Assembly (NCBI GenBank): GCA_035530875.1
Contig: DATKUB010000005.1
Span: forward strand, 1 to 14,602
DNA: 14,602 nucleotides
Direction: 5' to 3'
Source: JANXYY01 sp035530875
GTDB taxonomy: Bacteria; Actinomycetota; Actinomycetes; Nanopelagicales; Nanopelagicaceae
Part shown: in pieces, positions 6,990 to 13,992 of the stretch
How the letters are laid out: each line of letters begins with the position of its first letter
Position numbering within the stretch: the stretch's first letter is position 1
Made by a program: the position numbers and the translations under genes
The notes under the pieces: model-generated
The model's database searches: none
What the model was told of the DNA's origin: nothing
Seen by the model: only the letters and a program-made list of their open reading frames with translations

Positions 6990-7907
6990 GTGAGCGCATT
7001 AGAGCTTCGCGATCTGACGAAGTACTACGGCAACGACCTCGGAATCGACGGCGTCTCATTTGAAGTCGAACAAGGCGAGACATTTGGTTTTCTTGGCCCA
7101 AATGGAGCCGGAAAAACAACCACTATGCGCCTTCTGCTTGGTCTCATTACGGCAACTCGAGGTACCGCAACCATTCTCGGCCAAGACATCACTCTTGGGC
7201 CTTCCGTGCGCGAAAGCGTCGGATACCTGCCGGGAACCCTTGAGTTATATGAACAACTGACTGGTCGCGAGTTTTTAGATTTCTTTGCCAAGCTTCGTAA
7301 GCGCGATTGTAAGAAGCAGATAAGACAGTTGTCAGATCGATTCGATCTGGATCTCTCTCGACACATTCGTGACCTGTCCAAAGGAAACCGTCAGAAGCTC
7401 GGCGTCGTTCAAGCTTTCATGCACGAACCAGATCTACTTCTTCTCGACGAACCAACGTCAGGGCTTGACCCACTCGTACAGAGAGATTTCGCCGAGTTAG
7501 TTCGTGAAACAACTACGCGTGGAGCCACACTGCTTCTTTCCTCCCATGTGATGAGCGAGGTCGAGCTCCTTACTGATCGCGTCGCCGTTATCAATGTGGG
7601 CAAGCTCTTACTTGTCGAGCGAATAGTAGATTTAAAGTCCCGTGCGGTGCGTTCTGTCGAGTTGGATTTCGACGAGCCCGTCGATGCTCAATTGTTTAGC
7701 ATGCTTGATTCGGTAAAAGAAGTGACCACCCACCGAAACCGGATCATCTGCAAGGTCTCTGGTAGCGAGCACGAACTCCTCCGGCTTGCTGTCGCCCACG
7801 ATGTGCAAACAGTCATGACGCACGAACCTGACCTAAATGAAATTTTCTTCAGTTTGATTTCAAATAGTTCAGATCACACGCACAATAACCAAGTAGGTGC
7901 ACGATGA
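6990..7907 (+). CDS. ABC-2 type exporter, ATP-binding subunit
   Basis: A 305-aa ATPase with Walker A GPNGAGKT (36-43), Walker B LLLLDEP (149-155), D-loop SGLDP and H-loop SSH (H186). The signature is LSKGN (129-133) instead of LSGGQ, a variant often seen in DrrA/CcmA-like drug or bacitracin-type exporters. The long C-terminal region after about 220 is an accessory domain seen in such ATPases. The start is GTG 6990. There is no SD at the usual distance, and a TACCCT -10-like element sits at 6977-6982, so the transcript may be leaderless. Its TGA overlaps the permease ATG (ATGA, 7904-7907), so the two are translationally coupled subunits of one exporter. The substrate is unknown. Confidence 0.92.
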   Translation: MSALELRDLTKYYGNDLGIDGVSFEVEQGETFGFLGPNGAGKTTTMRLLLGLITATRGTATILGQDITLGPSVRESVGYLPGTLELYEQLTGREFLDFFAKLRKRDCKKQIRQLSDRFDLDLSRHIRDLSKGNRQKLGVVQAFMHEPDLLLLDEPTSGLDPLVQRDFAELVRETTTRGATLLLSSHVMSEVELLTDRVAVINVGKLLLVERIVDLKSRAVRSVELDFDEPVDAQLFSMLDSVKEVTTHRNRIICKVSGSEHELLRLAVAHDVQTVMTHEPDLNEIFFSLISNSSDHTHNNQVGAR

Positions 7908-8701
7908 TCTGGGCCCTGGTTACTAAGACTTGGCGAGACCATTGGAAAAGCACGATAAGTTGGACTGTTGGACTGTTCTCCATGGTGGCAATTGAGTTGA
8001 TTGTCTATCCAACTATCAAGCGCGCGGGCGCGGGCATGAGCCAATTGATCGAAAGTATGCCTGCATCGTTCAAAAGCGTCTTTCGCATGAACGATTACAC
8101 CTCAGGCCCAGGTTTTCTCGGTGCTGAACTATTTAGCATGATGGTGCCGCTGATATTCATCGCCGTTGGAGCTGCCGCCGGGGCGAGGGCAACCGCCGAA
8201 GAGGAGTCCTCCGGCACCGCCGACATTCTTCTAGCCCTGCCAGTGACGCGGGCCAAGATCGTCCTCTCCAAGACTTTTGCGGCCCTGGCGGTCATCTTTG
8301 GCCTGACAGTCGTTCTGATTCTCAGCCTGGTCGTTGGCGTAAGAATGGCGGGCCTTGTCATAACCAATTCAGGCCTCATTGGCGCCTCAATTCAAACGGC
8401 TTTGCTAGGCGTACTGTTCACGGGAGTCGCCCTACTTATCGGTGCGCTCACCGGTCGGAAGAGCATTGCGTTGGGGATCTCAATCGCGCTATCGATCGCG
8501 ATGTTTATCCTCTACTCGCTTGCCCCGCTCGTTAATTCCATTGGACGCACGGTCTGGCTCAATCCATTCCAGTGGGCAATCGGCGGCGAACCATTACTCA
8601 CCGGCTTGAGTTTTGGCCACACCATCACGTTGACCGTCGTAAGCGCTGCCTTGATCTTTTTTGCCGTGCTCGCCTTCAATCGGCGCGACATTTCGAGCTG
8701 A
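7904..8701 (+). CDS. ABC-2 type exporter, permease subunit
   Basis: A 265-aa membrane protein with about six hydrophobic helices, in the arrangement of ABC-2 permeases. The N-terminal helix follows WKSTISWTVG. A polar EEESSGTADILLALPVTRAKIVLSK segment lies between the second and third helices; this cytoplasmic loop (typically E..xGt...LlalPvsR) is a hallmark of the family and contacts the ATPase. It forms one transporter with the preceding ATP-binding subunit, whose stop overlaps this start by 4 bp. The exported compound cannot be inferred. The gene ends directly against the convergent MazG-like gene, whose stop codon lies at 8702-8704, leaving no room for a separate terminator. Confidence 0.9.
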   Translation: MIWALVTKTWRDHWKSTISWTVGLFSMVAIELIVYPTIKRAGAGMSQLIESMPASFKSVFRMNDYTSGPGFLGAELFSMMVPLIFIAVGAAAGARATAEEESSGTADILLALPVTRAKIVLSKTFAALAVIFGLTVVLILSLVVGVRMAGLVITNSGLIGASIQTALLGVLFTGVALLIGALTGRKSIALGISIALSIAMFILYSLAPLVNSIGRTVWLNPFQWAIGGEPLLTGLSFGHTITLTVVSAALIFFAVLAFNRRDISS

Positions 8702-9019
8702 TCAAGCCAACGGAAATCTCTCTTCGTTGATCGCCAGTTTTTCGCGTGCCGCCGAGGCTAGGTCGACCTCAAGCACATCAGCCAGGCGAATGAGATAGAT
8801 AAAGATGTCGGCCATTTCAAGGCGAACCAGGCGCAGTTGTTCTTCAGTCAGCGACCTGAGATCCGACTGTGCGGGCGTAAGCCACTGAAACTCTGCCAGT
8901 AACTCGCCCGCTTCGCCCGCCACAGCCATTGCCAGATTCTTCGGCGTATGAAATTGGGGCCAATTACGTGCTTCAGCGAATGCCCTCGTCTCTGACTTCA
9001 GTTCTTGCAGAATCGTCAT
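8702..9019 (-). CDS. MazG-like (DCTPP1/RS21-C6-type) nucleotide pyrophosphohydrolase
   Basis: With the start at ATG 9019 the product is 105 aa, the usual size of single-domain all-alpha NTP pyrophosphatases. The metal site is GEAGELLAEFQWL (E36, E39) paired with RLEMADIFIYLIRLAD (E68, D71). The EFQW stretch matches the DCTPP1/RS21-C6 branch, which hydrolyses dCTP and modified dNTPs to monophosphates. ATG 9025, two codons upstream, is an alternative. The frame stays open to TTG 9184, but that extra segment has no family similarity I recognise and would fill the whole divergent promoter region. Likely a nucleotide-pool sanitiser. Its divergence from the nuclease-helicase gene may be accidental. 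Confidence 0.85.
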   Translation of the reverse strand: MTILQELKSETRAFAEARNWPQFHTPKNLAMAVAGEAGELLAEFQWLTPAQSDLRSLTEEQLRLVRLEMADIFIYLIRLADVLEVDLASAAREKLAINEERFPLA

Positions 9020-9152
9020 ACCCATATTCCATCGGTTCAGCCCCAATTGCGCCACAACGCCGGCATCCGTGGCTATGCTGACGAACGTCAGAACGCGGCC
9101 CGCCGGGCTTCCGTCTGGGAAAACAATTTCCCACCAGGACATGCCCCCACCC

Positions 9153-9169
9153 GCACGATCACATCGTGC
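9153..9169. promoter_or_regulatory. Perfect 7-3-7 palindrome upstream of the nuclease-helicase gene, putative operator or leader hairpin
   Basis: GCACGAT (9153-9159), CAC, then ATCGTGC (9163-9169) form exact inverted arms. The palindrome ends 5 bp before the GGGGGA Shine-Dalgarno (9175-9180) of the following gene, in the 165-bp spacer shared with the MazG-like gene. It could bind a dimeric repressor or form a hairpin near the ribosome site. No dedicated regulator is present in the window. Confidence 0.55.
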
Positions 9170-9184
9170 TGCCTGGGGGATCAA

Positions 9185-11092
9185 TTGGGGGCTCTGCTCC
9201 GTGAGTCAGCCACTCACCTTCGTGCCTTAGGTGCTGACGGCTCTTTGAACAAGCGCCTTGCGGAGCAGATGGCTTTCGTAGTGGGGAATCGTCCTTCGCC
9301 CGGTGAGATGCACTCCTGGGAAGCAAGTCTTCCTGCTCTTGCCCAAGAACTAATTGAATGCGGGCTCGGCGATCTTGAGGTTCTTGTTGAGTATCAATTG
9401 CCTTTCACTAGTAAGCGCATGGACGCCGTCCTCTGCGGAACACACCCCAAGACGGGGCGGCCGTCCATTGTCGTTGTGGAACTCAAACAGTGGACTTCAG
9501 CGCAAGCGGTTGACGGCACCAGCGATCTCGTCTTGCTTGGTGCCTACGGGAATCAGCCACAGCTCCATCCGGGTGTGCAGGTACGTCAGTATTGCGAGCA
9601 GTTTGAGGATCTGAACAGATTCTTTGAGAACACAGAAGCACATCTATCGGGCGCCGCTTACCTGCACAATTGGTTATCTCCGAAGAACGAGGCAATCCAA
9701 GGTTTCCAAGAAAGCGAGCGGAGTCGAGTATTCACGGCCGCCGAAAAAGATTCTTGGCGTGATTTTCTTCGGGCGCATTTGTCTACGAAGGAATCGTCGT
9801 CGGTTGCGACGGCACTACTCAACGGCAAATTAGCACCGACAAAACAGCTTATGGATCTCGCAGCTAAAGAAATCCTCGAGCGCGAACAATTCGTGCTTCT
9901 GGACGAACAACAAGTGGCTTATTCGCTCGTCATGAAAGCAGTACGCGAGTCGCAGCAGTCAAACTCCAAGACGGCTGTGATCGTGACAGGGGGACCTGGA
10001 ACTGGAAAGAGCGTCATCGCTCTCTCGCTCGTAGGTGAACTCAGTCGCCAAGGACGATCCGTTCTTCATGCCACGGGCTCGCGAGCGTTTCGAAATTCAC
10101 TTAAGAAGATCGCCGGAGCTCGGAACCCGAGGGTTCAAAAACTCTTCGCCTATTTCAATACTTTTATGACAAGCGAACCGAACTCTCTAGACGTCCTGGT
10201 TTGCGACGAGGCTCATCGGATCCGAACAACTAGTGCGAATCGATACACCAAAGCCGCGAACCGCACGGGCAAACCTCAGGTAGAAGAATTATTGCGTGCA
10301 GCCCGAGTACCCGTTTTTTTGCTTGACGCCCATCAGGTTGTACGAAAAGGAGAGATAGGTACGCCCGAATTCATCGAGGAAGCCGCGGAGAAACTAGGCA
10401 TCAAGACGACACGCGTGGTACTTGACGGGCAGTTCCGGTGCGGCGGGAGCCGCTCTTACGAGAATTGGATACTTGGTCTCTTGGAACTTGACGATACGCC
10501 AAAGTCAGAGTGGATACCGGATGGCAATTTCGAACTTCGATCCGCATCGAGCCCAGAGGAACTCGAAGCTTTCTTAGCAGCCAAGAATGCAGAGGGCTAC
10601 AAAGCAAGGATCACGGCGGGGTTTTGTTGGACCTGGCATGACCCCAACTCGGATGGCACCTTGCCGATGGATGTACAAATTGGCGACTGGCACAAGCCCT
10701 GGAACGTCAAGGGAGACCGTGGCGTAGGCGGTTACCTCTCAGGAGAACTTTGGGCCATCGATCCAAAAGGTTTCGACCAAATTGGCTGCATATACACAGC
10801 GCAGGGTTTTGAATATGACTGGAACGGCGTGATATTTGGACCAGACCTGGTCTGGCGAACTGATCGGTGGGTTGGCGATAGATCAGGATCCAAGGATCCT
10901 GATATGCGTGGTGTGGCCGAAGATACCTTTCAGCAACTCGTTAGAAATACCTACAAGGTCCTTTTGACACGAGGGCTAGTCGGATCGGTGATCTATTCCG
11001 TAGATCCCGAAACGCAGCGCCATTTGCTCGAGTTGGCCGGTTCATCGAGCGATCGTAAATTCCTTGCAATCACGAACGAAATGGGCATATGA
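9185..11092 (+). CDS. Nuclease-helicase fusion: PD-(D/E)XK-like N-terminus with Schlafen-group-3/DUF2075 helicase
   Basis: A 635-aa protein. Residues about 65-105 carry a nuclease-like core: E70, D80 (KRMDAV) and VVELKQW (E99-x-K101), the D...ExK pattern of PD-(D/E)XK enzymes. A superfamily-1-like helicase/ATPase of the DUF2075 (Schlafen group 3) family follows: Walker A GGPGTGKS (269-276), DEAH (341-344), LDAHQ (380-384), GQFRC (415-419), TAQGFEYD (538-545) and TYKVLLTRG (589-597). Proteins of this family are found in defence contexts; the role here is inferred. I chose TTG 9185 because GGGGGA lies 4 nt upstream and LGALLRES.THL aligns with the usual N-terminus. The frame is open back to ATG 9005, but that part overlaps the MazG-like gene and promoter region. 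It heads a co-directional nuclease group. Confidence 0.85.
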   Translation: MGALLRESATHLRALGADGSLNKRLAEQMAFVVGNRPSPGEMHSWEASLPALAQELIECGLGDLEVLVEYQLPFTSKRMDAVLCGTHPKTGRPSIVVVELKQWTSAQAVDGTSDLVLLGAYGNQPQLHPGVQVRQYCEQFEDLNRFFENTEAHLSGAAYLHNWLSPKNEAIQGFQESERSRVFTAAEKDSWRDFLRAHLSTKESSSVATALLNGKLAPTKQLMDLAAKEILEREQFVLLDEQQVAYSLVMKAVRESQQSNSKTAVIVTGGPGTGKSVIALSLVGELSRQGRSVLHATGSRAFRNSLKKIAGARNPRVQKLFAYFNTFMTSEPNSLDVLVCDEAHRIRTTSANRYTKAANRTGKPQVEELLRAARVPVFLLDAHQVVRKGEIGTPEFIEEAAEKLGIKTTRVVLDGQFRCGGSRSYENWILGLLELDDTPKSEWIPDGNFELRSASSPEELEAFLAAKNAEGYKARITAGFCWTWHDPNSDGTLPMDVQIGDWHKPWNVKGDRGVGGYLSGELWAIDPKGFDQIGCIYTAQGFEYDWNGVIFGPDLVWRTDRWVGDRSGSKDPDMRGVAEDTFQQLVRNTYKVLLTRGLVGSVIYSVDPETQRHLLELAGSSSDRKFLAITNEMGI

Positions 11093-11108
11093 CTGACCGT
11101 CAGCACTC

Positions 11109-12053
11109 TTGAAAGAACCTCTAGACTGCTGGCGAAAGAGCCTTTGTGCTCCTAAGCTCCCAAATGTGTCGATCATTGAGCGCGAGCTGCAGCATCGCCT
11201 CGATCAACTTGAGGCGTCCCGCCGATCACCAAACTGGCCGCTATTGACCGCACAAGAAGTTAGAGATTTGGGCATCTACGGTGGCGCCTCGGGTGTCTGG
11301 GTAGATAAGGCGCGCACTCGGAATGTTGCGGCGGAAGGCGTAGCCGTTGGCCTACTTCACACGGGACGGCACTATGACGACGACATCGATGACACAGGCA
11401 TTCTCTACCACTATCCGACAACTGAACGACCTCCGCTACGCGATGAGAACGAAGTTCAAGCGATCAAGAACGCAAAAGACCTGAAGTTGCCTATCTTCGT
11501 GATTCGAAATATCGGTGCTCGCAAGAAGCTCGATCTAGCCTGGCTCGATGCCTTTGATGACGAACTTCGCATCTGCGTCTTAACTTTCCAGGGCGTCGAC
11601 CCAAAACAGAACCAATTCATCAGTTATCCGATTGATCACCAACCAACTGCACTTTTCGGGCCGAGAAGAACTTCAGTGGTGGAGGTCAAGCGAGCCGAAC
11701 GTGACCCACATTTCAAGTTTCATATCCTGCAGAGATTCAAAGGAACGTGTCTCGTTACGGGCATCTCGGTATCGCAAATGCTTGACGCCGCACACATCAT
11801 CCCGGTGGTTAGAGGTGGTACGGAAAGTAGCGAGAATGGGTTGCTGCTTAACGCCAGCGCACATCGAGCATTTGATGCAGGACTTTGGGCTATCAACCCC
11901 GAATCTCTAAAGATCGAGACTCTCCCAGACGGGCCTGACGTGCAACGCATGAGACTCAACCGAATTGATCTATCTGAACATTCATCTCGGTTGAATTTGG
12001 AAGCACTTGACTATCGATATAGAAGGCTATTCCTTAAAGGGGTTACCGCCTGA
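11109..12053 (+). CDS. HNH endonuclease with putative SRA/YDG-like modified-base-reading N-terminal domain
   Basis: A 314-aa protein. The C-terminal part (about 198-265) is an HNH_2-type nuclease: RDPHFKFHILQRFKGTCLVTG, DAAHIIP (H229), ENGLLL (N243) and AHRAFD (H252), so the His-Asn-His core is intact. The N-terminal part (about 50-160) has GIYGGASGVWVDKA and HYDDDIDDTGILYHYP. This pattern recalls PUA/SRA-YDG domains, which read modified cytosines in type IV restriction enzymes; this resemblance is judged by eye. TTG 11109 lies 16 bp after the helicase stop but lacks a clear SD. GTG 11166, which trims 19 residues, is an alternative. The short gap suggests co-transcription with the nuclease-helicase gene. 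A modification-dependent restriction role is inferred. Confidence 0.8.
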   Translation: MKEPLDCWRKSLCAPKLPNVSIIERELQHRLDQLEASRRSPNWPLLTAQEVRDLGIYGGASGVWVDKARTRNVAAEGVAVGLLHTGRHYDDDIDDTGILYHYPTTERPPLRDENEVQAIKNAKDLKLPIFVIRNIGARKKLDLAWLDAFDDELRICVLTFQGVDPKQNQFISYPIDHQPTALFGPRRTSVVEVKRAERDPHFKFHILQRFKGTCLVTGISVSQMLDAAHIIPVVRGGTESSENGLLLNASAHRAFDAGLWAINPESLKIETLPDGPDVQRMRLNRIDLSEHSSRLNLEALDYRYRRLFLKGVTA

Positions 12054-12235
12054 TCGGGCGTTGCATATATCAAGTTCTCGATTGCTTCGTCCCCAATTCC
12101 TCCGACACCAGCTTCGCATGCGCCTCATTGATCTTTGATCAAACTCAACGCCTGAGTCGCGAACATATCTATCTCCTCAATCCTGGGTTACTCTTCATAC
12201 CTTGGGGTTGCCAGAACACAATCGATAGGACTCGC
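12054..12235. other. Spacer between HNH and NERD genes
   Basis: I see no confident gene, terminator or promoter here. It holds a short perfect palindrome TTTGATCAAA (12134-12143). The NERD frame stays open back to TTG 12128, so part of this spacer could be coding if that start is used. Confidence 0.4.
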
Positions 12236-13042
12236 ATGGAGATTGAAGCCACAGTTTGGCGAAGATTCGGACTTGATCGAACCTACCTAAAAGATACCGA
12301 CGGCAACGGCCTTGGTTGGATTGATAACAAGACCGGAGTCCTGACTGTCGAGTCCTCAGAACACCGAAGCGTTATTGAAGACTATGTTCGAATTCATCTT
12401 CTTTCCCAAAGCGGAACCACAATGACTGAGCTGAAACCCACACCTATCGTAGAGAAAGCCCTAGAGCCTCCGTCTCAGAACAGATACAGGGAGCCCGGAG
12501 CTGAAGCGTTGAAGCGAGCTGCCGAACTTCCACGTGAACAGGCAGAACCGTGGCTCATGGGTGCTGCCGGTGAACAGGCAGTCGCTTCGACTCTCAATGC
12601 CTTGCCAGCGCCGTGGAAGGTCTTCCATGCCATTCCCATCGGAGACCCGGATCGACCGCTAGGAGATATCGACCATTTGGTGATCGGGTCTTCCGGTGTC
12701 TACTCGATCAACGCCAAACATCATCCTGGTCAGCTGGTTCAAGTTAGGAATGACACGTTCCTCGTCGATCACCGATCCGTTCCCTATATCGCCTCGGCCC
12801 GCAAGAACGCGATGACTGTTGCTACGCGGATGTCTGCCGGAACTGGATTGCCCATCCAAGTACAGGCGGTAATTGCAGTAGTCGACGCGGACGAAGTAGT
12901 CGTGACAAATGGGCCCAGAGACGTGATGATCATGGCTCGGGGCCAACTTCTTGAACAATTGACTAGGCGCCGGAGCACAATGAATATCGAGAAGATTTCG
13001 GCATTAGTACTTGTCGCCAATTCACCCGAGACCTGGCGCTAA
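12236..13042 (+). CDS. NERD-domain nuclease-like protein
   Basis: A 268-aa protein. The first 55 residues (RRFGLDRTYLKDTDGNGLGWIDNKTG) match the small N-terminal module seen on many actinobacterial NERD proteins. The NERD domain (Nuclease-Related Domain, PD-(D/E)XK-like) spans about 107-225, with GEQ (112-114), GDIDHLVIG (143-151) and YSINAKHHPG (156-165). The usual ExK is N-A-K here, as in other actinobacterial members, so catalysis is uncertain. I chose ATG 12236, which has AGGA 5 nt upstream and sits just before the module. An in-frame TTG at 12128 would add 36 residues without a visible SD. It lies 182 bp after the HNH gene, so co-transcription is possible but not shown. No helicase or kinase domain is fused. 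Confidence 0.85.
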   Translation: MEIEATVWRRFGLDRTYLKDTDGNGLGWIDNKTGVLTVESSEHRSVIEDYVRIHLLSQSGTTMTELKPTPIVEKALEPPSQNRYREPGAEALKRAAELPREQAEPWLMGAAGEQAVASTLNALPAPWKVFHAIPIGDPDRPLGDIDHLVIGSSGVYSINAKHHPGQLVQVRNDTFLVDHRSVPYIASARKNAMTVATRMSAGTGLPIQVQAVIAVVDADEVVVTNGPRDVMIMARGQLLEQLTRRRSTMNIEKISALVLVANSPETWR

Positions 13043-13189
13043 ACAGTTGACCTGGCTTTGAAGAAAGCTATACCGGACTTTTGAAGCCGAGAGACTTGCC
13101 AACCTTGCTCGCGAGCGAGAGCAAGAGATAACTAGACGGGTCTGAGTAGCCATGCTGCTCGGGGCAGACAACTGCTTGATGTTGGTCAT
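13043..13189. other. Non-coding stretch after the NERD gene
   Basis: No supported gene. It contains a hairpin with arms CTTGCTC (13104-13110) and GAGCAAG (13119-13125) around an 8-nt GC-rich loop, without a T-run on either side. It may include further decayed tail of the antiporter pseudogene, but I cannot recognise it. Confidence 0.4.
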
Positions 13190-13855
13190 TTGACTCTCCA
13201 GTATCCGATCGTCACGGCACCATCTGGAACGTCGAGATGTGCGCTTGCGATGATCGCAAGTGAAAGGGTTGGCAAGTAATAACGTTGGTGTCGAACCGTA
13301 GGCGAATCGCAAATCCGGCGTCCATGACAGAAATAATGAATTGTTTTGCAATTCCCACCAAAGTCAGCAAGAGGATCAGACTGATTCAAAGTTCAAGACT
13401 GATTTGCTTACTCTGACGATGTGAGGGCGCAATTCGCGGCCATCCATCACACATGGGAGAACAATCAGGCAGAACAAGTGCTGCGGGACTGGAAGTGATG
13501 AGAACGTAGAAGAGCGGCGCAAAGTGGACATTCGTAATTTCTGGGATGAAGTACGTAAATGGGATGCTAGCCAGGACAATTTTTGCTTGTCGTTTCAGTG
13601 CCGAATCCAACAGCCGATGACCTGCAATTCGTCGGATATCCAGGTGGCTTCCGGCCACCATCCCGACTAGCGCAAATCCGATATCTGCAAAAATCGACCG
13701 AGAAGAATTATGTAGCGGCACTTTTTTAAACCGCTCTTCCCAAAAATCGACCCAATCAAAATCTCGCCCACCGCAACGGGGATTTGGAAACGATTGGGCA
13801 GTGCGAATAACGGCCCGACCAGGCCAATTGCGAGGATCCATGCCAGCGTAGGCAC
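13190..13855 (-). pseudogene. Degraded CPA2-type cation/proton antiporter (frameshifted)
   Basis: Minus-strand fragments in different frames add up to a Kef/NhaA-like CPA2 antiporter N-terminal region. The first (GTG 13855) gives LAWILAIGLVGPLFALP and IPVAVGEILIGSIFGKSGL, the usual first helices. The homology then moves to the -1 frame at about 13721-13730, giving FADIGFALVGMVAGSHLDIRR and FAPLFYVLITSSPAALVLP. A second shift occurs near 13472-13480. Weaker hydrophobic pieces (LILLLTLVGIAKQFI near 13380, LPTLSLAIIASAHLDVPDGAVTIG near 13205-13280) continue in other frames. The intact family is around 380-420 aa; here only remnants exist within about 670 bp. Family recognition is from motif memory. 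Gene decay is the simplest reading; multiple sequencing errors are the alternative. Confidence 0.65.
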
Positions 13856-13983
13856 TAATCGAAACTACGTGAGTGCGTTTAGCCGTGAGAGAATGCTTCG
13901 CAGGGGATTACTAGCCCACTCAGCCAATCCTGAAGCAAATATCGGCTTTCCAGCGTCTAGTCTTGAGACGTATTCAAATCCTT

Positions 13984-13989
13984 GGAGGA
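13984..13989 (+). promoter_or_regulatory. Ribosome binding site deciding the start of the secreted protein
   Basis: GGAGGA lies 3 nt before GTG 13993, an almost perfect anti-16S match. It favours GTG 13993 over the in-frame ATG-like upstream extension at 13963, and places the signal peptide exactly at the N-terminus. Confidence 0.8.
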
Positions 13990-13992
13990 AAA

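Noticed and set aside
9005..9184. N-terminal 60-residue extension of the nuclease-helicase from ATG 9005
   Set aside because: It overlaps the start of the MazG-like gene on the other strand, covers the whole divergent spacer with its palindrome, and the family-like N-terminus begins at TTG 9185 behind GGGGGA.
9020..9184. Longer MazG-like protein from TTG 9184
   Set aside because: The extra 55 residues show no family features and would occupy the promoter region; the 105-aa version has normal length.
11093..11103. CTGAC-C-GTCAG palindrome in the helicase-HNH gap
   Set aside because: Only 5-bp arms; expected by chance and without promoter context.
13104..13125. Hairpin after the NERD gene as an intrinsic terminator
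   Set aside because: No T-run follows on either strand, so it is only noted as a hairpin in the non-coding stretch.
13094..13277. 11-bp inverted repeat (13094-13104 and 13267-13277) as mobile-element ends
   Set aside because: Arms of this length 160 bp apart are expected by chance in a window of this size, and no transposase or target duplication is visible.
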